A stretch of 53,491 nt of DNA from Candidatus Poseidoniales archaeon (lineage in GTDB: Archaea > Thermoplasmatota > Poseidoniia > Poseidoniales > Poseidoniaceae): positions 1-53,491 of the forward strand of contig QXYC01000027.1 of assembly GCA_009887095.1 (NCBI GenBank), given 5' to 3'. A model generated the notes under the pieces. That model worked only from the letters and a program-made list of their open reading frames with translations, was not told the origin of the DNA and ran no database searches. The translations under genes and the position numbers were made by a program. Shown piece after piece: positions 43,717 to 52,646 of this stretch. Position 1 is the stretch's first letter, and each line of letters begins with the position of its first letter.

Positions 43717-45138
43717 ATGTTCACCAAAACCCGCTTCGACTCATGGGACTTACCTGCTTCCCTCCTAGACGGCCTCGCCTCCCTTGAATGGACGCACGCC
43801 ACACAAGTCCAGAAAGACACCATCCCACTTGCACGCCGTGGCCTCGACGTCATCGGTCAAGCACGGACTGGATCTGGAAAAACAGCAGCGTTCGGTTTGC
43901 CAATCCTCGAAAAGTGTGAGCCAACTGGTACTCTTCAAGCCCTCATCCTTGCACCAACCCGTGAACTTGCGAACCAAGTGGCAGAGGAATTGCAGGCTCT
44001 GCAAGGCTCAACCGGCCTCTCTGTCCAAACAGTCTATGGTGGAACCGACCTCGAAAAGCAAGCCCGTTCTCTGGGGGACGGCGTCGACATCATCGTAGGG
44101 ACGCCAGGTCGAGTTATGGACATGAGCGAACGTGGTCACATCGATTTGTCTTCACCTTCTCTTTTCTGCCTTGACGAAGCCGACCGCATGCTCGACATGG
44201 GTTTCTTCCCTGACATCATGTGGGTCATGGAACGAATGACCGGGCGTACGCAGACCCTCCTTTTTTCCGCTACCTTCCCTCAAGAAATCATTGACACTGC
44301 AAATGAATTCATGAACGAACCCGAATTCGTTCTCACCAACACTGAGGAACTTGACATCCCGCCAATTGACATGTACAGTGTCCGTATTGGCCGTGCCAAC
44401 AAACTCTGGGTTCTTGGGCGTCTTCTTGCTCGCATGAACGATGAAGACCAAACCATCATTTTCTGCAACACCAAGCGAATGGTGGACTTGGCAGTTCAAC
44501 GACTCACCAAGCACGGCTTCTCCGTGGAGGGCTTGCATGGTGACCTCAGTCAAAACCAGCGTGAGAAAATCCTCAAGCGGTACAAGGCAGAAGAAATCAA
44601 GACCATCGTAGCAACCGATGTTGCAGCACGTGGTATCGACGTTGACGGCATCACACTCGTGGTCAACTATGACCTTCCAGTGGATTTGGATTCCTTTGTT
44701 CACCGGGTCGGGCGCACAGGCCGAATCGGTCGAAAAGGAGAGGCATGGAGCCTTGTCTCTCGAGACGACGCACCGCAACTTTCCAAGATCATGGCTACCT
44801 ACGGCCTTGACATCATCGATTCAGAAACGCCTGAACTTCCTGAAGGTATGGACCGTGACCCTGTCAAGCGACAAGATGACTTTGGCGAAACGGCTGATGT
44901 GTTTGGCTTTGTCCAACTTCACCTCGATATCGAACCGACTGCAGCAGGCTCTTCGCTTGCAGTTGCTCGCTGGTTCACTGAAGCTCTCCGCTGCAATGAG
45001 ATGGCGATTGGTGATGTTCACTTTGCTGACGGCTCCACGTACATCAGCATCCACACGAGTAAGGTCGGGCTCGCAATGAAGGCCCTCGAAAAGCGTGAGA
45101 TGGCTGGCCAACGAGTTGCCGCCACCATTGTCGAGTGA
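43717..45138 (+). CDS. DEAD-box RNA helicase with DbpA-type C-terminal RNA-binding domain
   Basis: 473 residues. ATP-dependent RNA helicase. Q motif region FDSWDLPASLLDGL, Walker A ARTGSGKT, LAPTRELANQ, DEADRMLD, SATFP, then the second RecA domain with HGDLSQNQRE and HRVGRTGRIG. The last 75 residues (GFVQLHLDIEPTAAGSS, TYISIHTSK) match the DbpA/CsdA-like RNA-binding domain used by bacterial helicases in ribosome assembly and RNA decay. ATG at 43717 starts the Q motif. Cold-adaptation role is possible. Convergent with the archaeosortase-like gene. Confidence 0.94.
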   Translation: MFTKTRFDSWDLPASLLDGLASLEWTHATQVQKDTIPLARRGLDVIGQARTGSGKTAAFGLPILEKCEPTGTLQALILAPTRELANQVAEELQALQGSTGLSVQTVYGGTDLEKQARSLGDGVDIIVGTPGRVMDMSERGHIDLSSPSLFCLDEADRMLDMGFFPDIMWVMERMTGRTQTLLFSATFPQEIIDTANEFMNEPEFVLTNTEELDIPPIDMYSVRIGRANKLWVLGRLLARMNDEDQTIIFCNTKRMVDLAVQRLTKHGFSVEGLHGDLSQNQREKILKRYKAEEIKTIVATDVAARGIDVDGITLVVNYDLPVDLDSFVHRVGRTGRIGRKGEAWSLVSRDDAPQLSKIMATYGLDIIDSETPELPEGMDRDPVKRQDDFGETADVFGFVQLHLDIEPTAAGSSLAVARWFTEALRCNEMAIGDVHFADGSTYISIHTSKVGLAMKALEKREMAGQRVAATIVE

Positions 45139-45142
45139 TGAA

Positions 45143-46204
45143 TCACTCTTCTTCACTGGTCCGTGACTTCCACGAGCCCTTGCGATTCTTCGCATGGCGC
45201 GAAGTCGGCTTGTTGTCCTCGATTGTGAGTGATTCTTTCTTCTTGGATTTTGAAGGCCAAGTCCCATCTTCATCTGGCCGTTGTAATTCCACGCCTCCGA
45301 TGACGCCTGCGAGCAAACCAACGGCTGCAAGGGACCAAGCGGAACCAATGGCTTTGTCCCAATCTTTCTGAGCTTGGGTGCATTCTGATGTGGCCAGATC
45401 AAGGAATTGACATGTGTCAAGGGTTGATTTTGCCTCATTTGCCTCCTCATTGTTGGTGACGTTGTACGCACCGCCGACAATCAAGACAAGAGCGACCACA
45501 ATGAGGCTAACATGTTGAGTCGACCATGTTGTTCTCATTCGAAGGCGCCATGCTTCAGCAGGCGCAGAGGATGCATCAAGCGTTCGAGCAGGCCCTCCGA
45601 CCCGCCAAAACCAGACGAGCCACATTCCAACTAAGACCACTAAGAAGCCCCACTCATAGACGGCAGTGTGCCATTCCCACATCGGTACCAAGCACGACGC
45701 ATCGTTTGGCATGGCCGTACACTCTTGCACCGCAATTGGGTAAAACACAAGCAATCGAACGATGTTCAGGACATAGACGATCGAACACATCACGAGAATT
45801 GATCGCACTTTGACCTTCTGTGGTACCCCTTCAGTCATAGCAACAAGGGTTGAGAGAAAAATCATCTCGTGCACGCCCGCACATTCATCAGAGACATAGA
45901 GCGCAACGTGGTCGAAACTTCCTGGGAAATCCACGTGGTTTAATTCAATCCTCGTCAGCCAACCGTTATGGGTGGACAGCGTCGATGCGCCTTCCCCAAA
46001 TATGAGGTTGGTTAATTCATTCCAAAGCCATGCCTCGGAAACTTGAATCGGGCCAAGTGTGTCTGAGGGCATGGTGATGAACCAGTAAAAAGCCTCGACG
46101 CACAACAGTGCAAGCGGTATACGGGCGTAGCGAAGGCCAAGTTGTGCGACTTCCGACCACTCCATATCGTCGGGGTTTCGCGACGATGTGGCTGTGGACA
46201 CCAT
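45143..46204 (-). CDS. Archaeosortase/exosortase-family protein
   Basis: About 353 residues with eight or so membrane helices. The transpeptidase-like triad of this family is present in order: Cys in SDECAGVHEM (Cys108 from the Met at 46204), Arg in LNIVRLL (Arg150) and His in EWHTAVYEW (His179). Such proteases cut a C-terminal sorting signal and attach exported proteins to a lipid. The last 100 residues are charged and cytosolic, ending RKGSWKSRTSEEE. The start is uncertain: Mets at 46204 and 46165 both work. Several large secreted proteins in the window are candidate substrates, but none has a PGF-type tail. Confidence 0.83.
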   Translation of the reverse strand: MVSTATSSRNPDDMEWSEVAQLGLRYARIPLALLCVEAFYWFITMPSDTLGPIQVSEAWLWNELTNLIFGEGASTLSTHNGWLTRIELNHVDFPGSFDHVALYVSDECAGVHEMIFLSTLVAMTEGVPQKVKVRSILVMCSIVYVLNIVRLLVFYPIAVQECTAMPNDASCLVPMWEWHTAVYEWGFLVVLVGMWLVWFWRVGGPARTLDASSAPAEAWRLRMRTTWSTQHVSLIVVALVLIVGGAYNVTNNEEANEAKSTLDTCQFLDLATSECTQAQKDWDKAIGSAWSLAAVGLLAGVIGGVELQRPDEDGTWPSKSKKKESLTIEDNKPTSRHAKNRKGSWKSRTSEEE

Positions 46205-46328
46205 GCTGAGCGCTGTGCGTCCCTCCTCATCAAGTTGCGGGCATGCTCCACTCTTGAGCACCCATCACGAGGAAATTGCAACGAATGCGAATGGTGACGT
46301 TGATACCGAAGGACAAACAGGATTGATT

Positions 46329-46592
46329 GTGGTCGAGGTGGTTCACTCAAAGGCAGCGGCTCCGGTTCAAGCCACCCATCGGCTCAATGTCATCGGATTT
46401 TTCTGCCCAGTTCCAGTCGCTGAAGCGAAGCGAGCGTTTGCCAACATGACAACCGGACAGGTGCTCGAATTGCTCGCAGACGACCCAGAAGTTATGCATG
46501 ATTTACCGATGCTCATCGATCGCTCAGGCCACCGTCTTATTTCTATAGAGCAAAATGCTGGCGAGTATTGTTTTCTTGTGGAGGTGGCATGA
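46329..46592 (+). CDS. TusA/SirA-like sulfur carrier domain protein
   Basis: About 87 residues from GTG at 46329. The fold [39 protein letters not shown], and [15 protein letters not shown] matches TusA, a small sulfur-carrier used in tRNA thiolation, molybdenum cofactor or other sulfur transfer. The conserved cysteine is in FFCPVP. Longer in-frame starts at 46188/46203 would overlap the divergent archaeosortase gene. The stop overlaps the ribA start by three bases (ATGA). Confidence 0.8.
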   Translation: MVEVVHSKAAAPVQATHRLNVIGFFCPVPVAEAKRAFANMTTGQVLELLADDPEVMHDLPMLIDRSGHRLISIEQNAGEYCFLVEVA

Positions 46593-47215
46593 TGACCCCG
46601 CCTATTGTTGAGCGAAATGCCGTTCCTAGCGAGGCGCACTTGCCGACAGTCAATGGTGATTTCAACATCAGAGTTTTCCACGAAGCGGCCACGGGCTATG
46701 ACCACGTTGCGTTGACACTTGGCGATATGGGTGGCCCTGATCCAGTCCTGGTCCGCTTGCACTCAGAATGCCTCACTGGTGACGCTTTTGGTAGCACTCG
46801 ATGTGACTGTGGTCCACAACTCAAAGCGGCTATGGCCGCAGTGGTCGAGCGCGGTTATGGTTGCATTCTTTACTTGCGACAAGAAGGTCGAGGCATTGGT
46901 CTGCACGCCAAAATTCAGGCTTACCACCTCCAAGATCAAGGCGCTGACACGCTTGATGCAAACTTGATGCTTGGTTTACCTGGCGATGGCCGTGATTACA
47001 AAATCGCAGCTTCGATGCTTGAGGCACTGGTCATTCCATCGATTGAGCTGCTTTCCAATAATCCCGACAAGGCACAACAACTCGTATCCTACGGAATTGA
47101 AGTGAACTCACGCACCCCACTCGTCGTAGGTGTCAGTGACACCAACCGCTTCTATCTCGAAACGAAAGTGGAGCGAATGGGTCATACCATCGATGAACAC
47201 GACCTTGAGCGTTGA
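46589..47215 (+). CDS. ribA: GTP cyclohydrolase II
   Basis: 208 residues. Converts GTP to formate and a diamino-pyrimidine, the first step in riboflavin synthesis of bacteria; most archaea use the unrelated GTP cyclohydrolase III. Zinc-binding [15 protein letters not shown] motif (three Cys), and [10 protein letters not shown], plus NNPDKAQQL, fit. So it is the RibA half only (no RibB domain). ATG at 46589 overlaps the tusA stop. Bacterial affiliation suggests past transfer. Confidence 0.93.
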   Translation: MMTPPIVERNAVPSEAHLPTVNGDFNIRVFHEAATGYDHVALTLGDMGGPDPVLVRLHSECLTGDAFGSTRCDCGPQLKAAMAAVVERGYGCILYLRQEGRGIGLHAKIQAYHLQDQGADTLDANLMLGLPGDGRDYKIAASMLEALVIPSIELLSNNPDKAQQLVSYGIEVNSRTPLVVGVSDTNRFYLETKVERMGHTIDEHDLER

Positions 47216-47239
47216 CAGGCTTGACAAGTCGAGTGAAGA

Positions 47240-47313
47240 GGGCCGTGACCGAGAATCGAACTCGGGCTGGCAGAACCACAATCTGCCGTGCTAACCCCTA
47301 CACCATCACAGCC
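47240..47313 (-). tRNA. tRNA-His (anticodon GTG)
   Basis: Acceptor GGCTGTG / CACGGCC (one G-U pair), anticodon stem GCAGA / TCTGC with loop TTGTGGT, T-arm CCGAG-TTCGATT-CTCGG. Discriminator C at 47240 as expected for histidine. No CCA is encoded (next bases TCTTC), and the base before position 1 is T, not the G usually found at -1. Confidence 0.93.
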
Positions 47314-47441
47314 ATGAGAGGTACTTCGCCGTCAAGAGCGTGGTATTTCAATAGTCCGCAGGGGGCAACAGACATGAGGCGGCGCATGCCATTGCTCATC
47401 GAACCCTTGCATTCAAGTGCATTCGGTCATTAACACACACC

Positions 47442-49838
47442 ATGCGAACCACAATGCGACAGAACTTCGTCCCATTTGCACTGCTTGTTTTGCTTGTCTT
47501 AGCGCCTCTATCGGGTGTTTCCGCTCGAACGGTTCATGAAACGGCAACTGTGGATTTGCTACCTCAGGGCGAATTCAATGATGCGGGTGCTTGGACGCTC
47601 GATGCTTACACTTCCTTCTCCGAGGAATCAGCGCTCTACACTGAGTCGATGGTCGCCGATTCAAGGCTTACCATGGTCCATGAACGACCTGTCAACTTGG
47701 ATCAGATGATTTTCTGGGCGCAATCTTCGCCAACTGATTCCAACAACTCATTGTACACTCCTGATGGGGCATACTCATGGTCATCTGGGCCAGAGATGGA
47801 ATTGACAAACTTCAACGCTGCAGGTTCGACACAGTACGATATTGTGGATGTCAACATCGTCTTTGTTTTCGCTGTGCCTCATGCCCTCTCTCAGGATTCG
47901 GTGCGATTGTCGGTTGAATACGAAGGCACGTTTGAATCATTGGCCACCATTTCTCACACTCAAAACGCCCTCGATTACATGTCTGGTAATTACTGGAGAG
48001 AGAACGTTTCAGGCCTTACTGATTGGACCTGGTCCTCGCTACAGAACATCGTCGTCACCGCCAATTACGAATCCGTTGGAGGCACTGATGACTCTCAACT
48101 CAACCTCGATGCAATTGGTGTCGAAGTCACCATGCAAACACCTTGGTACGGTGGCGAAGTCGCCGCTGCTTCGACCGTGTTCGATGCACATGAAACACCG
48201 TTGATCAACCTTGATTTGACGGCAGGCGATTCCGAAAACATGGGCTACGCCGCTTGTGGGTTGCAATCAAGCACCGAGGGAACAACGGGTGTGTGGACGA
48301 GTGAGGCTCTTTCAACCCCTCCAAACCAACGCATCGGCCGAGTTCATTATGTGCTGCAAAATGAATCGCTTGATGATGTGATTTTGGAATATGCATCCTC
48401 TTCTGATGGTGACTCGTTCACGTCATTCGTGGCAATGGACGAGCATATGTTGTTACCTGATCACCCATTCACCAAAATTCGCGTTTCAACCATCAATGCG
48501 TGCATCAGCGAAATCACGGTTGATGTGAACGATCCAACACTAACACTCAATGGACGCATTTTTGGAGATTTAGACGGTCTTGATGCAACCTATTCTCGCT
48601 GGTTGTTGTTCGTGAACGACGAGTTGGTCACCAACCAACCGGTGGCTCTCAACCCGAGCCTTTCGCTAAGTTTCCCTATTGGTGCTCATCTCCACGATGC
48701 TACTGCATCTCTGAAGGTGGAAATCAAAGCATGGTTCACATGGGATTCCATTGGCCAAGCAAGCACCACAGCACTGGAAATTTCCTCCATGGATATCACC
48801 GGTGGGTACAGCATTGCGTGGGACGAAGATCCGACGTGCGTTGCAGTTGGCGATCAAACATTGATTGAAGATGGGGGCGGGCGGATCTTGCCGTTCTTAC
48901 ATCGATGCACCGACGACCGCACGGTGAATGAAAACCTCGTCGTTACTTTTTCCAACACCAACCCAGACCTCGTCGAAATCGATTTGACAGAAGGTGATGT
49001 CCGTGTTCGCCTCATGCAAGAGGTCTCCGGTTTTGCAACCGTGACCACCACTGTTACTGATGAAGCAGGCAACACATGGGTGGAGGTGTTCATGGTCACG
49101 GTCGCTGCAGTTGATGATCCCCCAGTTTTGACAGAGTTCCAATCCGTCATTCCAGTACAACTTGCCGTGCCAACCGAACTCTCCTTCACATACGCTGACA
49201 TTGATTCAGACACTCTCTCGGCAAGCACCAATCGTAGTTGGGCAAGCGTTGACCTTGTCACTCGCATCATCACCGTCAACGCACCTACGCCCGGCTTCCA
49301 TGCTGTCTTGGTCTCTTTATGCGATCAAACTTCGTGCACGGATCGAATCATGGATTTGGAAGTCATGGCATTGCCAGACCTGCTGATTGAAAGCATCGAT
49401 AAGGGCGACACAGAAATGACGGCTGGCGGCATTGGCGCCTTCCGTGTCCTTGTTCGAAACAACGGGCAAGCAGACGCTTCAATGATTTCTGTTCGGTGCG
49501 AGATGAACACCGAACTGATTGCGATCGCAACCATCCCTCTTCTCGAACCTGGTGAACTTGGTGAAGTGACCTGTGATTGGGCCATACCAGAAGAACCGGG
49601 AACGGTTCAAATCCGGGCCATGGTCGACCGTGGTTTGGAAATTGACGAAGGTGACGAAACGAACAATGAAGCAGCGCTTGCTGTGGAAATCTCAGCGAAA
49701 GAACCGGTTGGGGACTCCAGTTCATCCGGGATTGAGATTGGCGATGGCGCTTTCTATGGATTGACAGTGCTCGGTTTGGTTGCCATTGTCGGTGCCTTCG
49801 TGATGTTCGCACCTGCGAAAATCAAGAAACTTGAGTGA
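47442..49838 (+). CDS. Secreted surface protein with CARDB-like domain and C-terminal anchor
   Basis: 798 residues, function unknown. Signal peptide 1-28 (FVPFALLVLLVLAPLSGVSA). Beta-sandwich sequence fills most of the length, with a cadherin/Ig-like region (VTVAAVDDPPVLTEF) at about 540-560. A CARDB-like domain at about 640-755 (LLIESIDKGDTEMTAGGIGAFRVLVRNNG) is followed by a Ser/Gly linker, a helix GLTVLGLVAIVGAFVMF and only a short basic end (APAKIKKLE). The short tail after the helix is like that of a sorting signal, unlike the long-tailed giants, so it is the best candidate substrate of the archaeosortase. Confidence 0.84.
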   Translation: MRTTMRQNFVPFALLVLLVLAPLSGVSARTVHETATVDLLPQGEFNDAGAWTLDAYTSFSEESALYTESMVADSRLTMVHERPVNLDQMIFWAQSSPTDSNNSLYTPDGAYSWSSGPEMELTNFNAAGSTQYDIVDVNIVFVFAVPHALSQDSVRLSVEYEGTFESLATISHTQNALDYMSGNYWRENVSGLTDWTWSSLQNIVVTANYESVGGTDDSQLNLDAIGVEVTMQTPWYGGEVAAASTVFDAHETPLINLDLTAGDSENMGYAACGLQSSTEGTTGVWTSEALSTPPNQRIGRVHYVLQNESLDDVILEYASSSDGDSFTSFVAMDEHMLLPDHPFTKIRVSTINACISEITVDVNDPTLTLNGRIFGDLDGLDATYSRWLLFVNDELVTNQPVALNPSLSLSFPIGAHLHDATASLKVEIKAWFTWDSIGQASTTALEISSMDITGGYSIAWDEDPTCVAVGDQTLIEDGGGRILPFLHRCTDDRTVNENLVVTFSNTNPDLVEIDLTEGDVRVRLMQEVSGFATVTTTVTDEAGNTWVEVFMVTVAAVDDPPVLTEFQSVIPVQLAVPTELSFTYADIDSDTLSASTNRSWASVDLVTRIITVNAPTPGFHAVLVSLCDQTSCTDRIMDLEVMALPDLLIESIDKGDTEMTAGGIGAFRVLVRNNGQADASMISVRCEMNTELIAIATIPLLEPGELGEVTCDWAIPEEPGTVQIRAMVDRGLEIDEGDETNNEAALAVEISAKEPVGDSSSSGIEIGDGAFYGLTVLGLVAIVGAFVMFAPAKIKKLE

Positions 49839-49981
49839 ACCAATCGAACTGCTGGTTCAGGATTGACTACCTGCTTGACGGGCCAAAACGAAACATCCAA
49901 TGTCGGATAACGCAAAAAAGTCCCTCAAACTTCATAATGGGACTGTCTCACAAAAATTTGCTTTGAGGTCGTGGGGACCGT

Positions 49982-49995
49982 TCAACTTCGGTTGA
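49982..49995. other. Hairpin with TTCG loop
   Basis: TCAAC-TTCG-GTTGA, five pairs and a stable UUCG-type loop, in the 263-base spacer after the surface protein gene. Confidence 0.4.
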
Positions 49996-50014
49996 CAGAG
50001 TGGATGTGGGAACC

Positions 50015-50080
50015 ATGTCAGTATTGAAAATAAGAATAGAAACCGAGGAATATATTTACGAAGAATACATCGAAGCGTGA
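50015..50080 (+). CDS. Possible 21-residue microprotein
   Basis: An AT-rich open frame from ATG 50015 to TGA 50080, encoding a 21-residue, strongly charged peptide (mostly Glu, Ile, Tyr). It lies in an otherwise gene-free spacer, and the stop codon falls within the hairpin at 50075-50091. Ribosome-binding site is weak (GGG). May be chance. Confidence 0.25.
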   Translation: MSVLKIRIETEEYIYEEYIEA

Positions 50081-50091
50081 TCTAATCACGC
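50075..50091. terminator. Palindromic hairpin, possible terminator of cbf5 operon
   Basis: GCGTGAT-CTA-ATCACGC, seven perfect pairs, starting 11 bases beyond the cbf5 stop (50102, minus strand). Could end the DUF106-cmk-cbf5 transcript or protect its 3' end. Confidence 0.45.
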
Positions 50092-50101
50092 ACGTTTGGA
50101 A

Positions 50102-51070
50102 TCACTCAGGTGATTTCCACCGTCGAGGGTAGACATCGCCGTCAAGGAGCACCATGCTCGGACGCGCGACTTCACCTTCGCTCATCGATGCTATGTCGTC
50201 AGTGTCCGCCGTGAGGGTGACCACGCCGACAGCTTCGTTCTTCATGGTCTGGACGTAAATCTCTTTGCCAGATGACACTCCTGAAGCAATGCTTACGATG
50301 CCAGGTCGGAGCAGGGGTGCTCCGTGGGCCAATGCAGCGGCTGCGCTGTCTTTGACCGTCGCCGATGGGAGGTCGAGCAGCAACTTTTCGATTGGGTGAA
50401 TGATTCGCAAGAGTGCCTCTGGCTTGTCACATTCCTTCCACAACCAAACAGCGTCAGCGAGTTCTTGCAGGGTGACGCAATCATCAAGGGTGAACACACC
50501 AGATGTGTCACGGCGCAATTCCTTCAGTTGCACTTTCATGTTGAGCAGCAATCCGAGATCCCTTGCCATGGTTCGAATGTAGGTTCCAGCTTCACAATGG
50601 ACGCGAGCAATCATATCGTTGCCTGATCGATCCATTTCTTCAAAGGCGAAAATTTTCCGAGTTCGGACTTGCACCTTGACGGCGGAAACTTCCGGTGGAA
50701 CGTTGTAGACACGGCCAGTGAGTTGGCGCATGGCGACCTTGAGGGCTTCTTCATCCACTTCGCTGGCAAAGCGGAACACGCAAATGTAGGATTTCTTGTG
50801 GTTGAGAATTTTCTTTGTAACCTTCATCGCTTTACCAGCCATCAGCGGGAGAACCCCAGTGGCGAAAGGATCGAGCGTTCCACCGTGGCCGAGGCGCTCT
50901 AGGCCAAACAGGTCACGAGCCCAAGCAGCAACTTGGTGAGAGGTTGGTCCTGCTGGTTTGTCAAGAAGAATGAAACCGCCGGCAAGTCGTTGCTCGACGG
51001 TGCGGTCATCGGGTGCGGTACCAACAGATGGGTTGGTTGTGGATGTTGTGTCAAGTGCGTGGTGTGTCAT
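50102..51070 (-). CDS. cbf5: Archaeal Cbf5/TruB pseudouridine synthase
   Basis: 322 residues. Catalytic subunit of H/ACA ribonucleoprotein, which converts uridine to pseudouridine in rRNA and also makes tRNA psi55. FILLDKPAGPTSHQV, the catalytic aspartate in GGTLDPFATGVLP, and YICVFRFASEVDEE are present. The C-terminal PUA domain is seen (AALAHGAPLLRPGIVSI, EIYVQTMKNEAVGVV). Size fits archaeal Cbf5. The ATG at 51070 overlaps the cmk stop by 4 bases. Third gene of an operon (DUF106, cmk, cbf5), a layout also found in other euryarchaea. Confidence 0.95.
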   Translation of the reverse strand: MTHHALDTTSTTNPSVGTAPDDRTVEQRLAGGFILLDKPAGPTSHQVAAWARDLFGLERLGHGGTLDPFATGVLPLMAGKAMKVTKKILNHKKSYICVFRFASEVDEEALKVAMRQLTGRVYNVPPEVSAVKVQVRTRKIFAFEEMDRSGNDMIARVHCEAGTYIRTMARDLGLLLNMKVQLKELRRDTSGVFTLDDCVTLQELADAVWLWKECDKPEALLRIIHPIEKLLLDLPSATVKDSAAAALAHGAPLLRPGIVSIASGVSSGKEIYVQTMKNEAVGVVTLTADTDDIASMSEGEVARPSMVLLDGDVYPRRWKSPE

Positions 51071-51606
51071 GCTGTGGCCTCCAAGTGTTCAATCACCGCA
51101 GCAAGGACTTCTTCCCTGCCTAGGTGTGTTGCATCGAGTACTATGGTATAGGGTTCGCGCTGCTCCGGTAAGAGGCCATACAGTTCAGTGAATCGTTCCG
51201 CATCAACCGATGTGCGCTTGGCATTGGCTTCCAGCGCCTCCTCAATGGTGCCGCCTTCCCTTGCTACGACCCGACGCGCTCGCTCTTCATCATCGACATC
51301 GACCCAGAGCCGCACGCAATCGAGGTTGAGCCTGTAGGCCCACCATCCCGAAAGTCTGGATTCAACTATTTCTTCTGCTCCGGTTGCGGACATTCGCTCT
51401 TGAAGCAGGGCATCCAATTGACGATCCACTTCTAAATCGGTGGTGCACAAGGTTCCGAAATCAGCCAAAGACATGCCACGCCGCTTTGCTTCTTCACGAA
51501 AGACATCGCCGCCGTTGAGTGAGGACCATCCATAGTGGTCCATCAAACCGCTCACTAGCGTGCTTGTGCCGCTGCCAGGATGGCCTGAAACGGTAATACG
51601 AACCAT
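51067..51606 (-). CDS. cmk: Cytidylate kinase, archaeal type
   Basis: 179 residues. Phosphorylates CMP/dCMP. P-loop at the N-terminus: VSGHPGSGTSTL, then GGDVFREEAKRRG and the NMP-binding and lid elements (ESRLSGWWAY, ARRVVAREGGT). It is the short archaeal form. Met at 51606 precedes the first strand (MVRITVSG); Met at 51618 is possible. It begins two bases after the DUF106 stop and overlaps cbf5. Confidence 0.92.
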   Translation of the reverse strand: MVRITVSGHPGSGTSTLVSGLMDHYGWSSLNGGDVFREEAKRRGMSLADFGTLCTTDLEVDRQLDALLQERMSATGAEEIVESRLSGWWAYRLNLDCVRLWVDVDDEERARRVVAREGGTIEEALEANAKRTSVDAERFTELYGLLPEQREPYTIVLDATHLGREEVLAAVIEHLEATA

Positions 51607-51608
51607 GC

Positions 51609-52529
51609 TTACACCCATTCGTGCCTGCAAACATCGCACCGCTTTGTCCGAGGTCCAAGGGTTGAGATCATGTCTAATCCGCATTCGGGGCACTCATTTT
51701 TTGATGAGTCAGATGCCTTCTTTTCTTCCTCATCCCAAACGGTTGGAGTGGATTTGGCCTTGCTTGTCTTGCGGTTGGAGGATTGACGTTGACTTCGTTG
51801 TTGGCGTCGACGTGCATCGGCGCTCATGGTCTTGTTTTGGCCGGCGATTAAGTGCAGCAATGGTTCCTTAATCGTCTCACCCGAACGAACCAATGGATGG
51901 CTTCGATAGCGGAGCAGCTTGATGTGGCGGTCGACGACTCGGCCGAGTGGTGCACTCATACAGATGTAGGTGCAAATCCATGCTGGGAAGAAGAGGAATT
52001 TGTCTCCTAAGAGGTTCCATTCTGTGTGCCATGGAAGGGACACATAGTCCACACGAAAGTTCTCAACGGTGGTGGTGAGCCATGCAAAGATGGCGATAAT
52101 GAACACCATCGTGAACATCATCGGCTTCATAGCGCCCATTTGGACTTTCAATTGTTCAGGCATCATTTGCTGCTGAAGTGTTGTTGCTTTTTCTTGGAGA
52201 ATTGGGTCCCTGCTCATTCTTGCATCGTTCATCATCATGCGCACTTGGCGTTGGCGGTGACCGATGTGGGCTTGGGCCATGGGGTCGGTGAAGAGGTTAC
52301 GAAGCACCGTGTTCATCGTCATTGAAAACGTACCAAGAATCAACACTGTGAAGACGAAGTAGGATTCTTCCGGTAGGATTGGAGAGAGAACTGGGTCGGC
52401 AACCGAGCCAAGGGTTCCTCTGATTCCGGGGTTCATGATCAGCAGGGTCATCATGACCATGACACCCAACATCATCAGCATGGAGCCTCCCGGCGGCTGG
52501 GGAGGGGGCGGTGCGTTGCCGTTAGCCAT
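51609..52529 (-). CDS. DUF106/EMC3-type membrane insertase with C-terminal zinc ribbon
   Basis: 306 residues of the Oxa1/YidC/EMC3/TMCO1 superfamily, which inserts proteins in membranes. Helices near 20-32, 45-70, 135-155 and 185-205. Between the first two and the third is a coiled cytosolic stretch (AHIGHRQRQVRMMMNDARM) typical for DUF106. After the helices a Ser/Lys/Arg-rich linker leads to a four-cysteine zinc ribbon CPEC...CDVC, absent from most archaeal members as far as I know. The N-terminus is Pro-rich (PPPPQPPGG). ATG at 52529; upstream frame is not protein-like. First gene of the operon with cmk and cbf5. Confidence 0.88.
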   Translation of the reverse strand: MANGNAPPPPQPPGGSMLMMLGVMVMMTLLIMNPGIRGTLGSVADPVLSPILPEESYFVFTVLILGTFSMTMNTVLRNLFTDPMAQAHIGHRQRQVRMMMNDARMSRDPILQEKATTLQQQMMPEQLKVQMGAMKPMMFTMVFIIAIFAWLTTTVENFRVDYVSLPWHTEWNLLGDKFLFFPAWICTYICMSAPLGRVVDRHIKLLRYRSHPLVRSGETIKEPLLHLIAGQNKTMSADARRRQQRSQRQSSNRKTSKAKSTPTVWDEEEKKASDSSKNECPECGLDMISTLGPRTKRCDVCRHEWV

Positions 52530-52646
52530 GATGTAAGGGCGGCGCAAGGGGGGCATGAAGGTTGGGTTTGTTTTGTCAGGGATTGATTCATGTTTCGATT
52601 CCAATATGGCGAGGGTTTCAAACGGGACCGTATGCCTCGCTAAGTC

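Noticed and set aside
44152-44778. 208-codon minus-strand frame inside the DEAD-box helicase
   Set aside because: Antisense to conserved helicase motifs; no independent support.
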